From Beroe forskalii (taxonomy: Eukaryota > Ctenophora > Nuda > Beroida > Beroidae), in NCBI GenBank assembly GCA_011033025.1, contig WFMF01000289.1, forward strand, positions 62,001 to 126,000: 64,000 bases of DNA. Direction: 5' to 3'. A program made the translations under genes and the position numbers. The first letter of the stretch is position 1. Each line of letters starts with the position of its first letter. The notes below the pieces were generated by a model. The model had not been told where the DNA came from. It saw only the letters and a list, made by a program, of their open reading frames with translations, and searched no databases. Positions 54,387 to 64,000 of the stretch are shown here, piece by piece.

Positions 54387-55534
54387 GGGCCGGATTACAC
54401 AATTTTCGTGTTAGGTCGACCTAAGAAGCTCTATGTTTAAGGAGGAGCTCTTATCTAAGGAGCACCTCCTGTAGGTCCTCCTTTAGCAAAATCGGTATTA
54501 CCCAATTCGTAAAGGTCGATCTAAACCGTAAAGGAGGAGGTCGTCCTCAAACGCTAAGGAGCATCTTAGGAGCAGCTCCTCCTTTTACACTTTCTGGGAT
54601 TACCCAAATTAAAGGAGCAACTCAGTTAAGGAGCAGCTCCATATATGGTAGAGACCATCATATAAGGGAAGTCATATGGAAGTTAAATTAAATCTAGAAA
54701 TTAGATGCAAATTGAATCTGTTAGCAAACTAAATTATAGATGGGTTTGAATGTGCTCGGTTCCAGTGAAATGGATTTTACTGCTAGTCAGTGAATTTCTT
54801 GCAATGATGATTGATGGGGCTCGTTAAAAAATAAACATGCCTTATCAGTCAATCAAACACAGTTGCTGGATAATAGACCTATTGTCAATTCGAGTGATTG
54901 AAGCCTACGGTGGGGCACTCACACAGTTCCCTAAAGCATGAGAGCTGTCACTGCCAGCTCTGTTTACCCTAATTGCTGAATTGAGATTGAATACTTGAAT
55001 ATGAATACAAATGTTGTACACAAATTACAGAGCTTATTATCGGTCTAACCGTTAAAAATTTTACCGTTTATGAATCCCAATAAAACACACCACATTATGG
55101 AGGTAAATTGTTTAATGATTTTGGCTGTTTTTTGCTTGATTATGCAGGCGGACCGCAAACTAAGCTATCAGCAAATTGAATCATTGAATTTTATCTCTTC
55201 TCTTGTGACAACGATGTAGCTCCAAATTATTATCACATATAACGTGTGGTTTAAGGAGCACCTACTGGTTTTAAGGACGAGTTGGAGGTACCTTAAAAAT
55301 TCGCCGTTTAAGGAGCAGCGAAAGGACCAACTTAAACACGAGGTAGATTGGGTAATACCGATTTTTCGGGAATTTTAAGGTCGACCTAACTCGCTAAGGA
55401 GCACCTTAAAATTTCCTTAAAGGAGCAGATTGGGTAATACGGAATTTTAAGGTGGACCTTAAACTGCAGTTTGGGCCGTTTTAAGGAGCACCTAGGGCTA
55501 AAGGTCGACCTTAAACGGTTGTGTAATCCGGCCC
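54387..55534. mobile_element. 1.15 kb Harbinger-like element with palindromic subterminal motifs
   Basis: Flanked by TAA at 54384-54386 and 55535-55537. Ends GGGCCGGATTACACAA and its complement. Within ~270 bp of each end, GGTCGACCT, AAGGAGCACCT, GGAGCAGCTCC and ATCGGTATTACCCAAT recur in mirrored order. The middle (54660-55250) is AT-rich and has no transposase frame. The 3-bp TAA target and GGG ends fit PIF/Harbinger. Confidence 0.87.
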
Positions 55535-55537
55535 TAA

Positions 55538-55973
55538 ATCATTAAAAATCATGATCTTCAGATGTAACAAGTACCTGTACACTTATGAAAATATCGGACT
55601 GTACACTGTACATTATCTGAATGTACAGTGTATAGTATCTGACATCTAGAAAGCTAATATAAATGATTTTTATTAAATAAGGTGTTTTTGTAAGAATAAT
55701 ATCTAAATACAGCCAAACTTGACAAATAATCAAAATAAAAAACTATTCAGTATGAGTATTCAACGTAATTAAATCTGCTACTTTGTATGTCGTAGGCACT
55801 CTGTCAATTGCATATTTTAAGCTATTTACACATCAATCAACATAATAGTTAAAGCTTTTTTAAACTTCTGAGTTCCGAGCCCGCGGAGGGGGCCAGGCAA
55901 CATCTGGCAAGATCATCGCTCTTGTCAGACGTTTTCTGAGCGATTATTTTAAATATTGGAGGGGGAGGGGTAA
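55538..55973. other. AT-rich region with a short hairpin
   Basis: CTGTACACTGTACATT at 55595 and AATGTACAGTGTATAG at 55619 form a near-perfect stem. CCCGCGGAGGGGGCC at 55880 is GC-rich. No gene seen. Confidence 0.5.
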
Positions 55974-56027
55974 GACAACCTCTGAAACATCGCTCAAGGT
56001 CCTTGAGCGATGTTTTCAGGGGTTGTC
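55974..56027. repeat. 54-bp near-perfect palindrome
   Basis: GACAACCTCTGAAACATCGC is mirrored by GCGATGTTTTCAGGGGTTGTC across CTCAAGG-t-CCTTGAG at the centre. Only one or two mismatches. May be a foldback fragment or a hairpin RNA source; function unknown. Confidence 0.85.
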
Positions 56028-56318
56028 AAGGACAATGGACACTTGCCTTGCCCGGAGTTCATATGTCAGAACCCGTACCGTTGCTGCTGTTCCAAAAGGC
56101 TCCGTGCTTTTCACTGGAATGCATCCCGTAAGGGTTGGGGATTTCCTCATTCTTCCCTTTCTTCTTCTTGTTTTTCTTCTTCGTTCGGACACCGGGTGCA
56201 CAACAAAAACCAGAACCATTGAATTCGTCGCTCTGAAGTGGCAAGTATGCTTATGAATGAATAGAAAAACACCACAAATAAAACTCACATTTCTACTTTT
56301 AGGGGACGGCCTCAAAAA

Positions 56319-57138
56319 GTTCAAAAAAAGGGGGGGTTCACCCCTCATACTTTGGAAAACGCGAATTTGAAATATGAATTGGCCAGGATGGCCAGGGCGT
56401 GTACCAACATTTTGACGGTGGTCTTGAGTCCATAGGTCCAACATTGCCCAAGTGAGGCCTCGGAGCAAAAATGGTTAAGGGCGTCCAGAAATCGAAATTT
56501 TTTCTGATGGAGATAGAGCTTACCTAGCTTTTGATTGCATTCGATTCATCTCGACGAGCTGATCATTTTAGTATATTTGTTTCTCAAAATCGGATGAAAA
56601 ATGGCCAAGTTATGCCCATGCAAAGCGCCATAGTGGCAGTTGGCCTATTTTGGGCCTTAAGATAGCCATTTTTGGCCACATTTTTGGAGATATGAGCTTT
56701 AAACTTGTTTTGCCCATCATTTAGGTCAAAATTGATGGGCTAACCAATTTTTAAGTGAATTGGACCTTATTTGGCCATTTTAGCCCATAAAAACCTTCAA
56801 AAATCCACTAAATCGCTTATATCTCAGTTAGCGCTTTTGCAAAAATGGATTTTACTCTTTTCGCTACTCCTCCGCCCAAAATAGGCCAACTGCCACTTTG
56901 GCGCGCGCTTCGCATGGGCATAACTTGGCCATTTTTCATCCGATTTTGACAAACAAATACACTAAAATGATCAGCTCGTCGAGACGAATCGAATGCAATC
57001 AAAAGCATAGCTCTATCTCCATCAGGTGAAATTTCGATTTTTGGACGCCATTTTTGCTCCGAGGCATCCTGGCCAACTCATATCTCAAATTGGTGTTTTC
57101 CAAAATGTGAGGGGTGAACCCCCCCCCCTTGAAAAGTG
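56319..57138. repeat. Foldback repeat, ~0.8 kb
   Basis: The left arm 56319-56656 and right arm 56873-57138 are inverted copies: AGGGGGGGTTCACCCCTCA at the ends, ATTGGCCAGGATGGCC, GATGGAGATAGAGCTTA, TCGACGAGCTGATCATTTTA and AACTGCCACT/AGTGGCAGTT nearest the loop. The loop (56657-56872) repeats TTTGGCCATTTTAG-like strings. Open frames across the arms are shadows of the repeat. Confidence 0.85.
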
Positions 57139-57172
57139 CGACAAAACGTCCTGAAAGTGCTGAGACAGCGCC

Positions 57173-57385
57173 GTAGGACGTAGGTTAAAGCGTTGGATTT
57201 TGTTCAATCGAGTAGTCACTGGTTCGATTCCGGGCCCTACCATGCTAAGGGTGAGAAATACCTATGAGAAATTCTTAGTACATCTAGAACCTAAGAGTTC
57301 ACTCAGAGCACTCAGCCGACTATACAGTAAACTGTGCATGAGGTTTAAATGAGAAGCTGCCCAATGCAGCGAAATTTGAGTTGAA
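57173..57385 (+). mobile_element. tRNA-derived SINE, plus strand
   Basis: The tRNA-like head has box B GGTTCGATTCC at 57221-57231 and acceptor-like ends GTAGGAC / GGGCCCTAC, but a poor anticodon arm. The body (GCTAAGGGTGAGAAATACC, TCACTCAGAGCACTCAGCCG, GAGAAGCTGCCCAATGCAGC) matches the minus-strand SINE at 52525-52853. A second, isolated box B with its 3' flank recurs at 57487-57508, suggesting a second truncated copy. Confidence 0.85.
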
Positions 57386-57508
57386 ATGGGATTTTTCCAC
57401 AACTCATATTTCATAATTCTAGGCAAGAAGTTTCTTAATTTCTTAATTGTAAATCAGTGAATTTTCTTAATTTTTCCGAAATTCTAGGTTCGATTCCGGG
57501 CCCTACCA

Positions 57509-58480
57509 TAAATTTTTGAGAATCCAGAGATAGCTCAAAAATTTTGAAAAATCGTTAATTGGAAATTTAAAGAGCTTTCAGAAAATCATACGGATCATTG
57601 GGCTATCTCGATTTTTCATCTAGATATATACGCGATTTTCTAAGGTGCGGTGAAAAATCGATGTCAAAATTTTAGGACAAAACTTAAACGAGTGAGATGT
57701 CAAGAACTACGACTTATCTTGAGATGAGATCGGCCAAAGTATGTTCTACTAAGGCGGAATTGCTTCATAGGCCATACGGGAAGTTGGTTTGAGCCTATTT
57801 GGGTGCTGTGATGACGTCATCAAAATCGCGTAAAACCGCTAAAATAACGTATTTTGCGATAAAACGCTATTTTGTGCTACTTTGAACATCTCTAACTCAG
57901 AGAGTTTTCATCGGAATATGTTTTACTTCGATATTTTTGCTTTTAGACCTCGAGATTTAGCTATAAAACGAGTTTCAAGGTGATCGGTCGAAATATGTCG
58001 TCATGCGAAGCCTCTAAAAATTGAGCTGCAAAATGGTTGAAATTACGTTTATAATGAAAAAATTGTACTTTAGCCTTATTCTGTGATACGATGACGACCT
58101 AATAATGGTTTCCTTATGTCTCGCAGTGACTAAATGTGGGAATTATACGATGAAATAGTGAATCACGTGAGTTCACGTGGACGTTTTGTAGAAATTAGGG
58201 ATTTAAAGAAATTGATATTTACACGTGATTTTCGACTTGATTACGTTGAAATGAGTTCAAATACGACTAATGCTACATTTCAGCACGTGAGTTCATGGAC
58301 GATTTGTAGAAATTAGCAAATTGGTCAATTCTAGTAATTCAATTCAGAATTACGTTGTTTAGGAAAGCGTGAGGTTTAGTTACGTTGGTTCCAACCTAAA
58401 GAACCGGACTGACGTCACCAAATCAGCAGGGGGTTACTACGACAACCGTCTCGGTTTTGGAGAGTTTATATATAGAACCA
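57509..58480. repeat. Family A repeat, copy 2
   Basis: Diverged relative of 3540-4580. Shared in order: TGACGTCATCAAAATCG, GACCTCGAGATTTAGC, GAGTTTCAAGGTGATCGGT (ATGGTGATTGGT in copy 1), CACGTGAGTTCACGTGGACG with TTTTGTAGAAATTAG twice, and an end with AGGGGGTTACTACGACAACCG then CGGTTTTGG. No poly-A block here. No gene. Confidence 0.75.
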
Positions 58481-58570
58481 GCAAAAGCCACTTCCAGTGA
58501 TTTACATAACTCAACTGAGGAAAATGAAAAGCTTGTCAATTATTCCAGGACTTGTACAATTGAGACTCAC

Positions 58571-58713
58571 GTCACTGGATATGAGCATGTTTTGGCTGTT
58601 GGTCAGAGCCAACTGCTCTCTGAGATGTAGGTTTTCCTCTTGGAGCTGCAGAACGGTGCTGCCCAGCACTTGTTCTTGAGAGAAGTGTGTTTTTGTCATC
58701 TTGTCGTGGGCTC
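58571..58713 (-). CDS. Candidate internal exon of a host gene (coiled-coil)
   Basis: On the minus strand a pyrimidine-rich CTTTCTCATCCTCTCTAAAC followed by CAG ends at 58714, and GTGAGT (58570-58565) follows GAC, giving a 143-nt exon with good acceptor and donor. The only open reading through it enters in phase 1 and exits in phase 0: AHDKMTKTHFSQEQVLGSTV and QLQEENLHLREQLALTNSQN with a heptad leucine pattern. This composition differs from the transposon sequence around it, and no repeat copy is seen elsewhere in the window. Gene identity is unknown; neighbouring exons are not visible. An alternative is a single-exon start at ATG 58699. Confidence 0.45.
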
Positions 58714-58957
58714 CTGGTTTAGAGAGGATGAGAAAGGAAGAAATGGGTGCTTAGACCAATCACCAATGACAGAAGTTATTTTGCATGGACAGTGAACGTG
58801 AGCACCTTATTGGTATGAATTATGGTCTGTACTTATTAAGGTCATCGGCGACTTTGTAACCTTAAATAGTACACACCTTAAATTTTACAAACCTTAAATT
58901 CTACTGACCGTGATGGCGAAATGGTAGTTAAGGAGCATGACTGATTTCAGCGTAAAA
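58714..58957. other. Upstream flank of the candidate exon
   Basis: Contains the polypyrimidine/acceptor tract on the minus strand at 58714-58745. No other feature recognised. Confidence 0.35.
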
Positions 58958-59285
58958 TAGCCCCCATTAGCTCCCATGGGGTTACGTGAGGGGGCTAGTG
59001 AGGGCTACGTGAGGGGCTAATCTTGGTGTCTAGCCCCCATGGGCGCTAATATACGGTGGGGGCTATTTGCATTATGTAGCCCTTCACGGTGAGGGGCTAA
59101 AAAGTTCACTTAACCCCTCACTAGCCCTTCACTAGCTCCTCACGTAGCCCCCATGGGCGCTAAATCTGCAATTTAGCCCCCATAAGCCCCCACGAATTAT
59201 GTATCTACGTATTTCCATGGGGGGCTATAGCACCCATATGAGGGGCTAAAGCCTTCATATGAGGGGCTAATGGGGGCTAAATTTG
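58958..59285. repeat. TAGCCCCCATGGGCGCTAA / GAGGGGCTA cluster
   Basis: The motifs TAGCCCCCAT, CCCATGGG and TGAGGGGCTA recur about fifteen times in both orientations, with CACGTGAGG-like spacers (ACGTGAGGGGGCTAGTGAGG). Strongly self-complementary. Similar in style to 2191-2263. Confidence 0.8.
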
Positions 59286-59339
59286 AATGAATAACTTAGC
59301 CAGGCATGGATCCAGCCCAGAATTTTTGGGGGCGTGCAA

Positions 59340-60350
59340 ATTTATACAGCTCACTCGGCGCCGCTTCGCGGCACCTCGTTCGCACATAGGAAGTTTTTGA
59401 ATATTTGAAGGATAATTAAAATATGTATAAGCAGGAATCAGGGGCGGCAGCCCCTAGAGGCCAGAGGTCTAGAGTATAACGAAATGGCAACTCTTTAGTG
59501 TTTGGGCATTGTTATCAACTTAACAGCGCTGCTGTTGCGGTTGTGTGAAATTCAAATGAATATTACATTTGGAATCAAGAAAGCAGCAGGGTCTGGGGGC
59601 GGCAGACCCCAATAGTGTTTGGGCATTGCCAGCAGGTCTAGAGTATAAAGAATTAGCAACTAAATAGTGTTTGGGCATTGTTGTCAACTTAACGACGCTC
59701 TCGTTGCTGTTGTACGAAATCTCAACAAATATAAAATCAAAAGAGCAGCAGGTGTCTGGGAGCGGCAGCCCGCAGCCCCCAGAAGCCAGAGGTCTGAAGT
59801 ATAGAGAAATGGTAAGTCAATAGTGTTTGGGCATTATTTTCAACTTAATAACAGCGCTGTCCTTTCTGTCATAAAAATTCCAATAAATGTTATACAGCCC
59901 CCAGAAGCCAGAGGTCTGGAGAATTAGCAACTAAATAGTGTTTGGGCATTGTTGTCAACTTAACGACGCTCGTTGATGTTGTACGAAATCTCAATAAATA
60001 TAAAATCGGCTGCCGGACAAGTGCGCACATGGGAGCTCAATAATTGACAGGGTAGCGTGGGAAAATTTGGGGAGTAGCCCAATCAGTAGATTGACTGTCA
60101 GTAGATTGTTGCTGTCTGCGAAATTCAATTAATATTATGTTTAGAATCAAAGGAGAAGCAGGGGTCTGGGGGCGGCAGCCCCCATAGCTCAAGGTCTGGA
60201 GTATAAATAAATGGCAACTCAATAGTGTTTGGGCATTGCTTTCAATATAACAACTGTTAATGTTGTCGTACAAAATCTCATTGATATAAATATAAAATCA
60301 AAAGTACAGGGGTCTGGGGCAGCAGCCCCCTGGGGTTAGAGGTCTAGTAT
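59340..60350 (+). repeat. GGGGTCTGGGGGCGGCAGCCCC / TAGTGTTTGGGCATTG tandem repeat
   Basis: TAGTGTTTGGGCATTG appears at about 59498, 59612, 59667, 59820, 59936 and 60222, alternating with GTCTGGGGGCGGCAG and GCCAGAGGTCTAGAGTATA. Unit length is irregular (about 115-290 bp). TCACTCGGCGCCGCTTCGCG at 59353 is a hairpin with a near match at 23930. No gene. Confidence 0.8.
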
Positions 60351-60512
60351 TAAGAAAGAAAGAAATTGGAAATCAATTGCATTGTGCCTGTTATTTTCGA
60401 CTTTTATTTTCGTTGTTGTAATACTGCAAAGGCAGTAGAGTTTTTTAATCAATAGGATTCAATAGGCATGAATATTATTTTTTGGATGGAGGCCGAAAAA
60501 ACGCGTGTAGTA

Positions 60513-60536
60513 CACTTTTGTACTACACCCTTGCAC
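60513..60536. repeat. Short perfect hairpin
   Basis: GTGTAGTACA and TGTACTACAC around CTTT. Confidence 0.8.
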
Positions 60537-60695
60537 AAACTAAATGACCCGTTTTAGCCCGTGAGCTATTTTTTCACTTTTTAAGCCTTATTATTAAAAA
60601 TCATTTTTAGTTCATGTATCCCTTTTGTTACGGTTCTGGAGGTGTTCTTTCTGTTAATGCGTAACATGGGCCCTCTGTTTGTTTGCTAACTATAT

Positions 60696-60879
60696 GTACT
60701 TTAGAGGCGTAAGACGAACACTTATGAACAATATAGAGCCCTGCGAGATAGGGCTCTATATAATATTTAAATGTCGACAGCGAAGCTGAGACATTTAAAT
60801 AATTTAGAGTGAGGCGAAGCGAAGCTGAGCCGAGTGCTCTAAATCATATTTCTGCGGTGAGTTTGAGCCTCTAAAGTAC
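60696..60879. repeat. Multi-branched inverted-repeat structure
   Basis: The outer stem GTACTTTAGAGGC (60696-60708) pairs with 60867-60879. Inside are three consecutive stem-loops: TATAGAGCCCT 60732-60742 with 60750-60760, ATTTAAATGTC 60765-60775 with 60790-60800, and ATTTAGAG 60802-60809 with 60837-60844. Together they give a four-way, cloverleaf-like fold of about 185 nt. No protein or known RNA recognised. Confidence 0.75.
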
Positions 60880-60889
60880 TATAGTAGTC

Positions 60890-61400
60890 GAACGGTGTAC
60901 ACAAGACACACCCTGTACACAACAAGCACACATTACCTTATATGGTAATAATAAAAAATGCTTGTTTACACAAAATAAAAAAGTGCATAACTCAGTCGTT
61001 TTTTGAGCAATTTTGATCAAATTTTCAGGATATTACGGGCAAGATATGACCAATATAATCCTGGAGTAGCTAACATTTTTGACCTCCACAAATTGAGTTA
61101 TGACAAATAAACTGGTGTTTCGTTTTCAAGTTACCGCTTAATAAGTGGCTTTTCGGTCATAACTCCGCTTCTGGGGCTCAAAAATGAATCTAAACTTCAC
61201 TGAGATGTTGCTCATATCTAGCTCTAAATATCCTGAAAGTTTCATCAAGTTTGCTCAAAAACCTCGGAGATATGCACATTTTTTGTAACGCAAAAGCAAA
61301 GGTCGCGTAGATGTGTATTTAAATTGGTATTTATAATTACAGTGTGTCATAACAAACACATGATATAAAACATGATAGAAAAGCACCGGCAGGCGCATTT
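60890..61400. other. AT-rich region, nothing identified
   Basis: No gene, repeat or hairpin of note. Confidence 0.4.
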
Positions 61401-61740
61401 CTTGTTAGTCATGATTCCGATTCGTTTTGGGAGGGTCCTCACTTCCCGTTAGGGCGTGAAGCTCCCCTCCAAGTGCAGGGGACAGAAAGTCCCTTTCCAA
61501 CGAGTGGTCTTCCAGCCCGCAACCATACCACAGCACTGAATCTGGGGACATGCTGCGTATGTTTACGGTGTAAAAGACCACGCACCGACTTCGCCCGTTT
61601 GATGAAGAGTAATTGTCAGGTATGCGCGCGGGTTTTCCGCGCGCACCACCCGCGATAATTGATATGCGCAAAATCAATAGAAATGTCATTGCGCCTTCCG
61701 TCATTGTAGCATAGATAACGTACCCCAGTAGGGACATAAA
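61401..61740. other. GC-rich island of unknown origin
   Basis: Clearly richer in G and C than its surroundings, with a GCGCGCGG/CCGCGCGC hairpin at 61624-61644. A minus-strand frame of 110 codons (WYGCGLEDHSLERDFLSPAL) crosses it, but I recognise no family. Could be an exon, an RNA gene or a retrocopy; nothing decides it. Confidence 0.35.
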
Positions 61741-62119
61741 TCGAAAGTAAAATTAAAGAATACTGCCGAAAGTAAGGTGTTTTGGTACAACAATTTTGCG
61801 AAAACTAGTCAGATTTTTAAAGAAACTTTTCTGTTGGGTCGCTTGACCCAAGAATATAGAAACGTCAAAATTGGTAGGTCTATCTGCTAACTTTCGAGAT
61901 ATAATCCAACACATGGAAGGAAGTTATTTTAGCGATTTTAAGCAAGAGCTTGGTACATCGATTAGAAAACCGGTCGTCACATTTTTATGAAATTTCCAAT
62001 TAGGTCGACTATGACCCACCTAATATAAAACGCTAAATTTGGGTGCCTAAGGGAAGCCCCAAATTCAAGTAAACAAGACACTAAAAAGCAATTAAAAGAC
62101 TATATCATTGCTAACGTTA

Positions 62120-63999
62120 TCAATTTGCTAAACAGATCTATCCTCTCTTTAATCACATTTAAGCTATATTCATTTGGGGGGGGGTTTTGAATTTTGCCCC
62201 ATTTTTCCCACACAAAAAAAATTTCAAAAATTATGTTTTGAACTGAAACTTATCAGAAAAGTTTCTCCTGTGTTCTTCCCCCATTGACAAAAAAAAAGCT
62301 TGAGGGGAATTCTACTCGAAAACCCATCAAACCCTCTTTTCATTACAATCTTTACTGTACAGAACATTTTCGACTAAGTGTATTATGGAACTGGTAAAGA
62401 TAGTTAAATCTAGAGAACCCAGCCTTTTCCCTAATTGAATGTATCACAACGTAAAAAAACAGGTTTGTAACTACGAACCATCTATCATTTTTCTCCCAAA
62501 ACACCATGGCTTTAAATTTCAAAAAAATTCCTGTCATCAAAATTTTTGGATAGATAGTGACGAAAATTTGATAAAATCTCTACTGAAGAGACCTTTTTGA
62601 CCCCCAAAAAATTTGAAAGAAAACTTTAAAATTTTTCGTAATTCTCTAAAGTCAAAGGGAAATTTTCCCCTTTCCCAATTAAATTTTGAGGGGGAATCTG
62701 CCCAAATTTTTTTACATTTTAATTTTACAATTTTTTTATTTTGTATAACCTGTTTATTATTCATTCAAATGAATAAGGAAATGGGGGCCCATGATTTTTT
62801 TAAAGGTCCAAATCTTTTTAAAAAAATAAATAACTTTCACTTGAACAACCCCAGTTAACCCATAAAAACCCAACCGAAAAAAGTAACGAAAAAATTATGC
62901 TTTGAAATTTTTTAGTTTAAAGCCAGACTTGACAGGTAAATTTTGTAAAAGGGGGAAGTCCCAAAACAAGTGAAAATACTGCTAAAAAAATGAACAAGAG
63001 AAAGAAGGATGTCTTCTTTCATGTTTTAATGAGATGACAGTTTCATCGGCCTTTCTGATTAGATGTTACATTGCTGGACAAGCAGCGCCTGAACATAATT
63101 ACAATCCAAAATTTTAAAACAGCATGTAATTTTAAAAATAGGAAGACCCAAATAAGAAGAAAAAGAAATTTTGGGGATCTTGTTTAGTTGATAGCTATTG
63201 ACCCAGTGGTAGATCAGGGGGTTAAAAAAACTAGAACAATCCAACTGTGTCCTTTCTCCAACCCCCCTCTGCTCTGCCATTTTGGTCCCTCCATATTCAA
63301 AATTGGTGGATCTTTTACCTTGGGCTTTAAATCAAACGGTGCAGTTTGATCCATGGGATAGAGTTTCAGACCAATTTTTCAGGCCTGAATTGCTTCATGG
63401 GGCTATTTAAACAAATAAGGCACCCCTCCATGGCCCAACATTGATTGAGCTGTTTCACTGTTTTAGCTAACAGTCCCGGTTGAGAAGCACGGTTTTCACA
63501 GAATTGATCTGCCCGAGCTTTTGCACGGGTTTGTCACCTGATATGACGTGATCAGGCAGCAGTTTTGAATTTTCCGGTTCTGGTGAGCAGGTTTGTTGAA
63601 ATTGCACTGTTTTCACATCGCTTGTGGGGTATCGAATGTCAGTCATGGTCCCCCGTGATATGCATGTGATCATACAACATATCTGAAATTTACTGCTTCT
63701 CCAGACAGTGCATTGAAAGATTCCCGGTTTTCACATCGCACAGCAGATCATTTGGGAGTCACGTGCTGCAGGGACATACATGTTAATTAAAGAATGCTGT
63801 TGAGCCAAGCCCATACATTTTTTCCCGGTTTTCACATCGCTGCTCCCATGTAAATTATAATCTAATCAGTAGCAGTTGTTACACCCTTCCTGTTTTCACA
63901 GTGTAAGTGTAGAGGAATGTTTTAAATTAGATTTACGGCTAAGAAATCCCTTGAGATTCATGGAGTAGTGCTGAGTTGGGTTTTGCGATATGAAATAAA
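62120..63999 (+). pseudogene. Degraded second copy of 50.4-52.1 kb (RT C-terminus plus 119-bp repeat)
   Basis: From about 62126 (TTTGCTAAACAGATCTATC) the sequence follows 50410-52075 in the same order and orientation: retrotransposon C-terminal coding, its 3' UTR, then the TTTTCACATCGC repeat. It is full of short deletions and of A, T or G runs replacing mixed bases (for example 62180-62260 and 62580-62720). 63090-63430 is an unmatched segment inside it. No frame survives. The pattern looks more like poor base calling or a mis-assembled allelic read than natural decay. Confidence 0.75.
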
Positions 64000-64000
64000 A

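Noticed and set aside
56016-56468. 150-codon minus frame and two plus frames over the foldback
   Set aside because: They cross the arm of an inverted repeat and a palindrome; no domain seen.
57173-57240. Functional tRNA gene
   Set aside because: Box B and acceptor-like ends are good but the D and anticodon arms do not fold well, and a SINE body follows; a related copy occurs elsewhere.
61515-61560. 5S rRNA-like string (AACCATACCAC)
   Set aside because: Only about ten bases agree; the internal promoter boxes of 5S rRNA are absent.

Overview
This window comes from a nuclear genome of an animal, most likely an invertebrate. The support is a Polinton/Maverick remnant, Ty3/gypsy elements, four or more CR1/L2/Jockey-type non-LTR retrotransposons, pogo, hAT and Harbinger-like DNA transposons, a tRNA-derived SINE, long AT-rich stretches and many satellites. 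I cannot place the species. There is no operon structure, and almost every open frame belongs to a mobile element. The best host-gene signal is one candidate internal exon at 58571-58713 on the minus strand.

Layout. 1-2.14 kb: end of a Polinton, with a double jelly-roll major capsid protein (frameshifted near its C-terminus) overlapping an adenain-type protease by 4 nt. 2.2-3.2 kb: minisatellites. 3.2-12.75 kb: Ty3/gypsy copy 1, with its 5' LTR split by a 1.3 kb repeat, its pol split by a 3.8 kb insert (22-bp minisatellite plus a Harbinger-like MITE), and its 3' end missing. 12.8-13.85 kb: ~327-bp tandem repeat. 14.98-20.70 kb: a 5.7 kb palindrome with ~2.2 kb arms around a 298-bp loop; one arm carries a 940-bp TA-flanked MITE whose empty site survives in the other arm. 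20.7-23.4 kb: two CR1/L2-type fragments tail to tail. 24.5-25.7 kb: satellites. 25.8-36.9 kb: one non-LTR element (endonuclease plus RT) that received three insertions: a 1.94 kb TIR element (4-bp TSD), an 847-bp hAT element (8-bp TSD) and a 4.85 kb gypsy element with identical LTRs (copy 2, 4-bp TSD inside the RT motif).

36.9-43.2 kb: hairpin-rich DNA, a 143-bp satellite, a 339-bp foldback MITE, a second copy of the 4-bp-TSD element, and an unusual ~1.6 kb element in which a 16-bp motif recurs ten times in both orientations at ~170-bp steps. 43.7-51.1 kb: another non-LTR element, split by a 4.36 kb pogo-like transposon with exact TA target duplication. That transposon carries two divergent genes: a DDE transposase (itself split by a TTAA MITE) and a HIRAN-like protein gene with one stop codon. 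51.1-54.4 kb: satellites and a minus-strand SINE. 54.4-55.5 kb: Harbinger-like element. 56.3-58.5 kb: foldback repeat, plus-strand SINE, and a second copy of the repeat that splits the first gypsy LTR. 59-61 kb: tandem repeats and a multi-branched hairpin. 62.1-64 kb: an error-rich second copy of 50.4-52.1 kb, suggesting an assembly or base-quality problem.

The elements act as autonomous or parasitic units rather than as a pathway. Target duplications and restored reading frames give a clear nesting order in several places. The most notable biology: an in-frame UGA-CUA between gag and pol shared by both gypsy copies, the transposase/HIRAN gene pair inside one transposon, and the 170-bp-spaced motif array.
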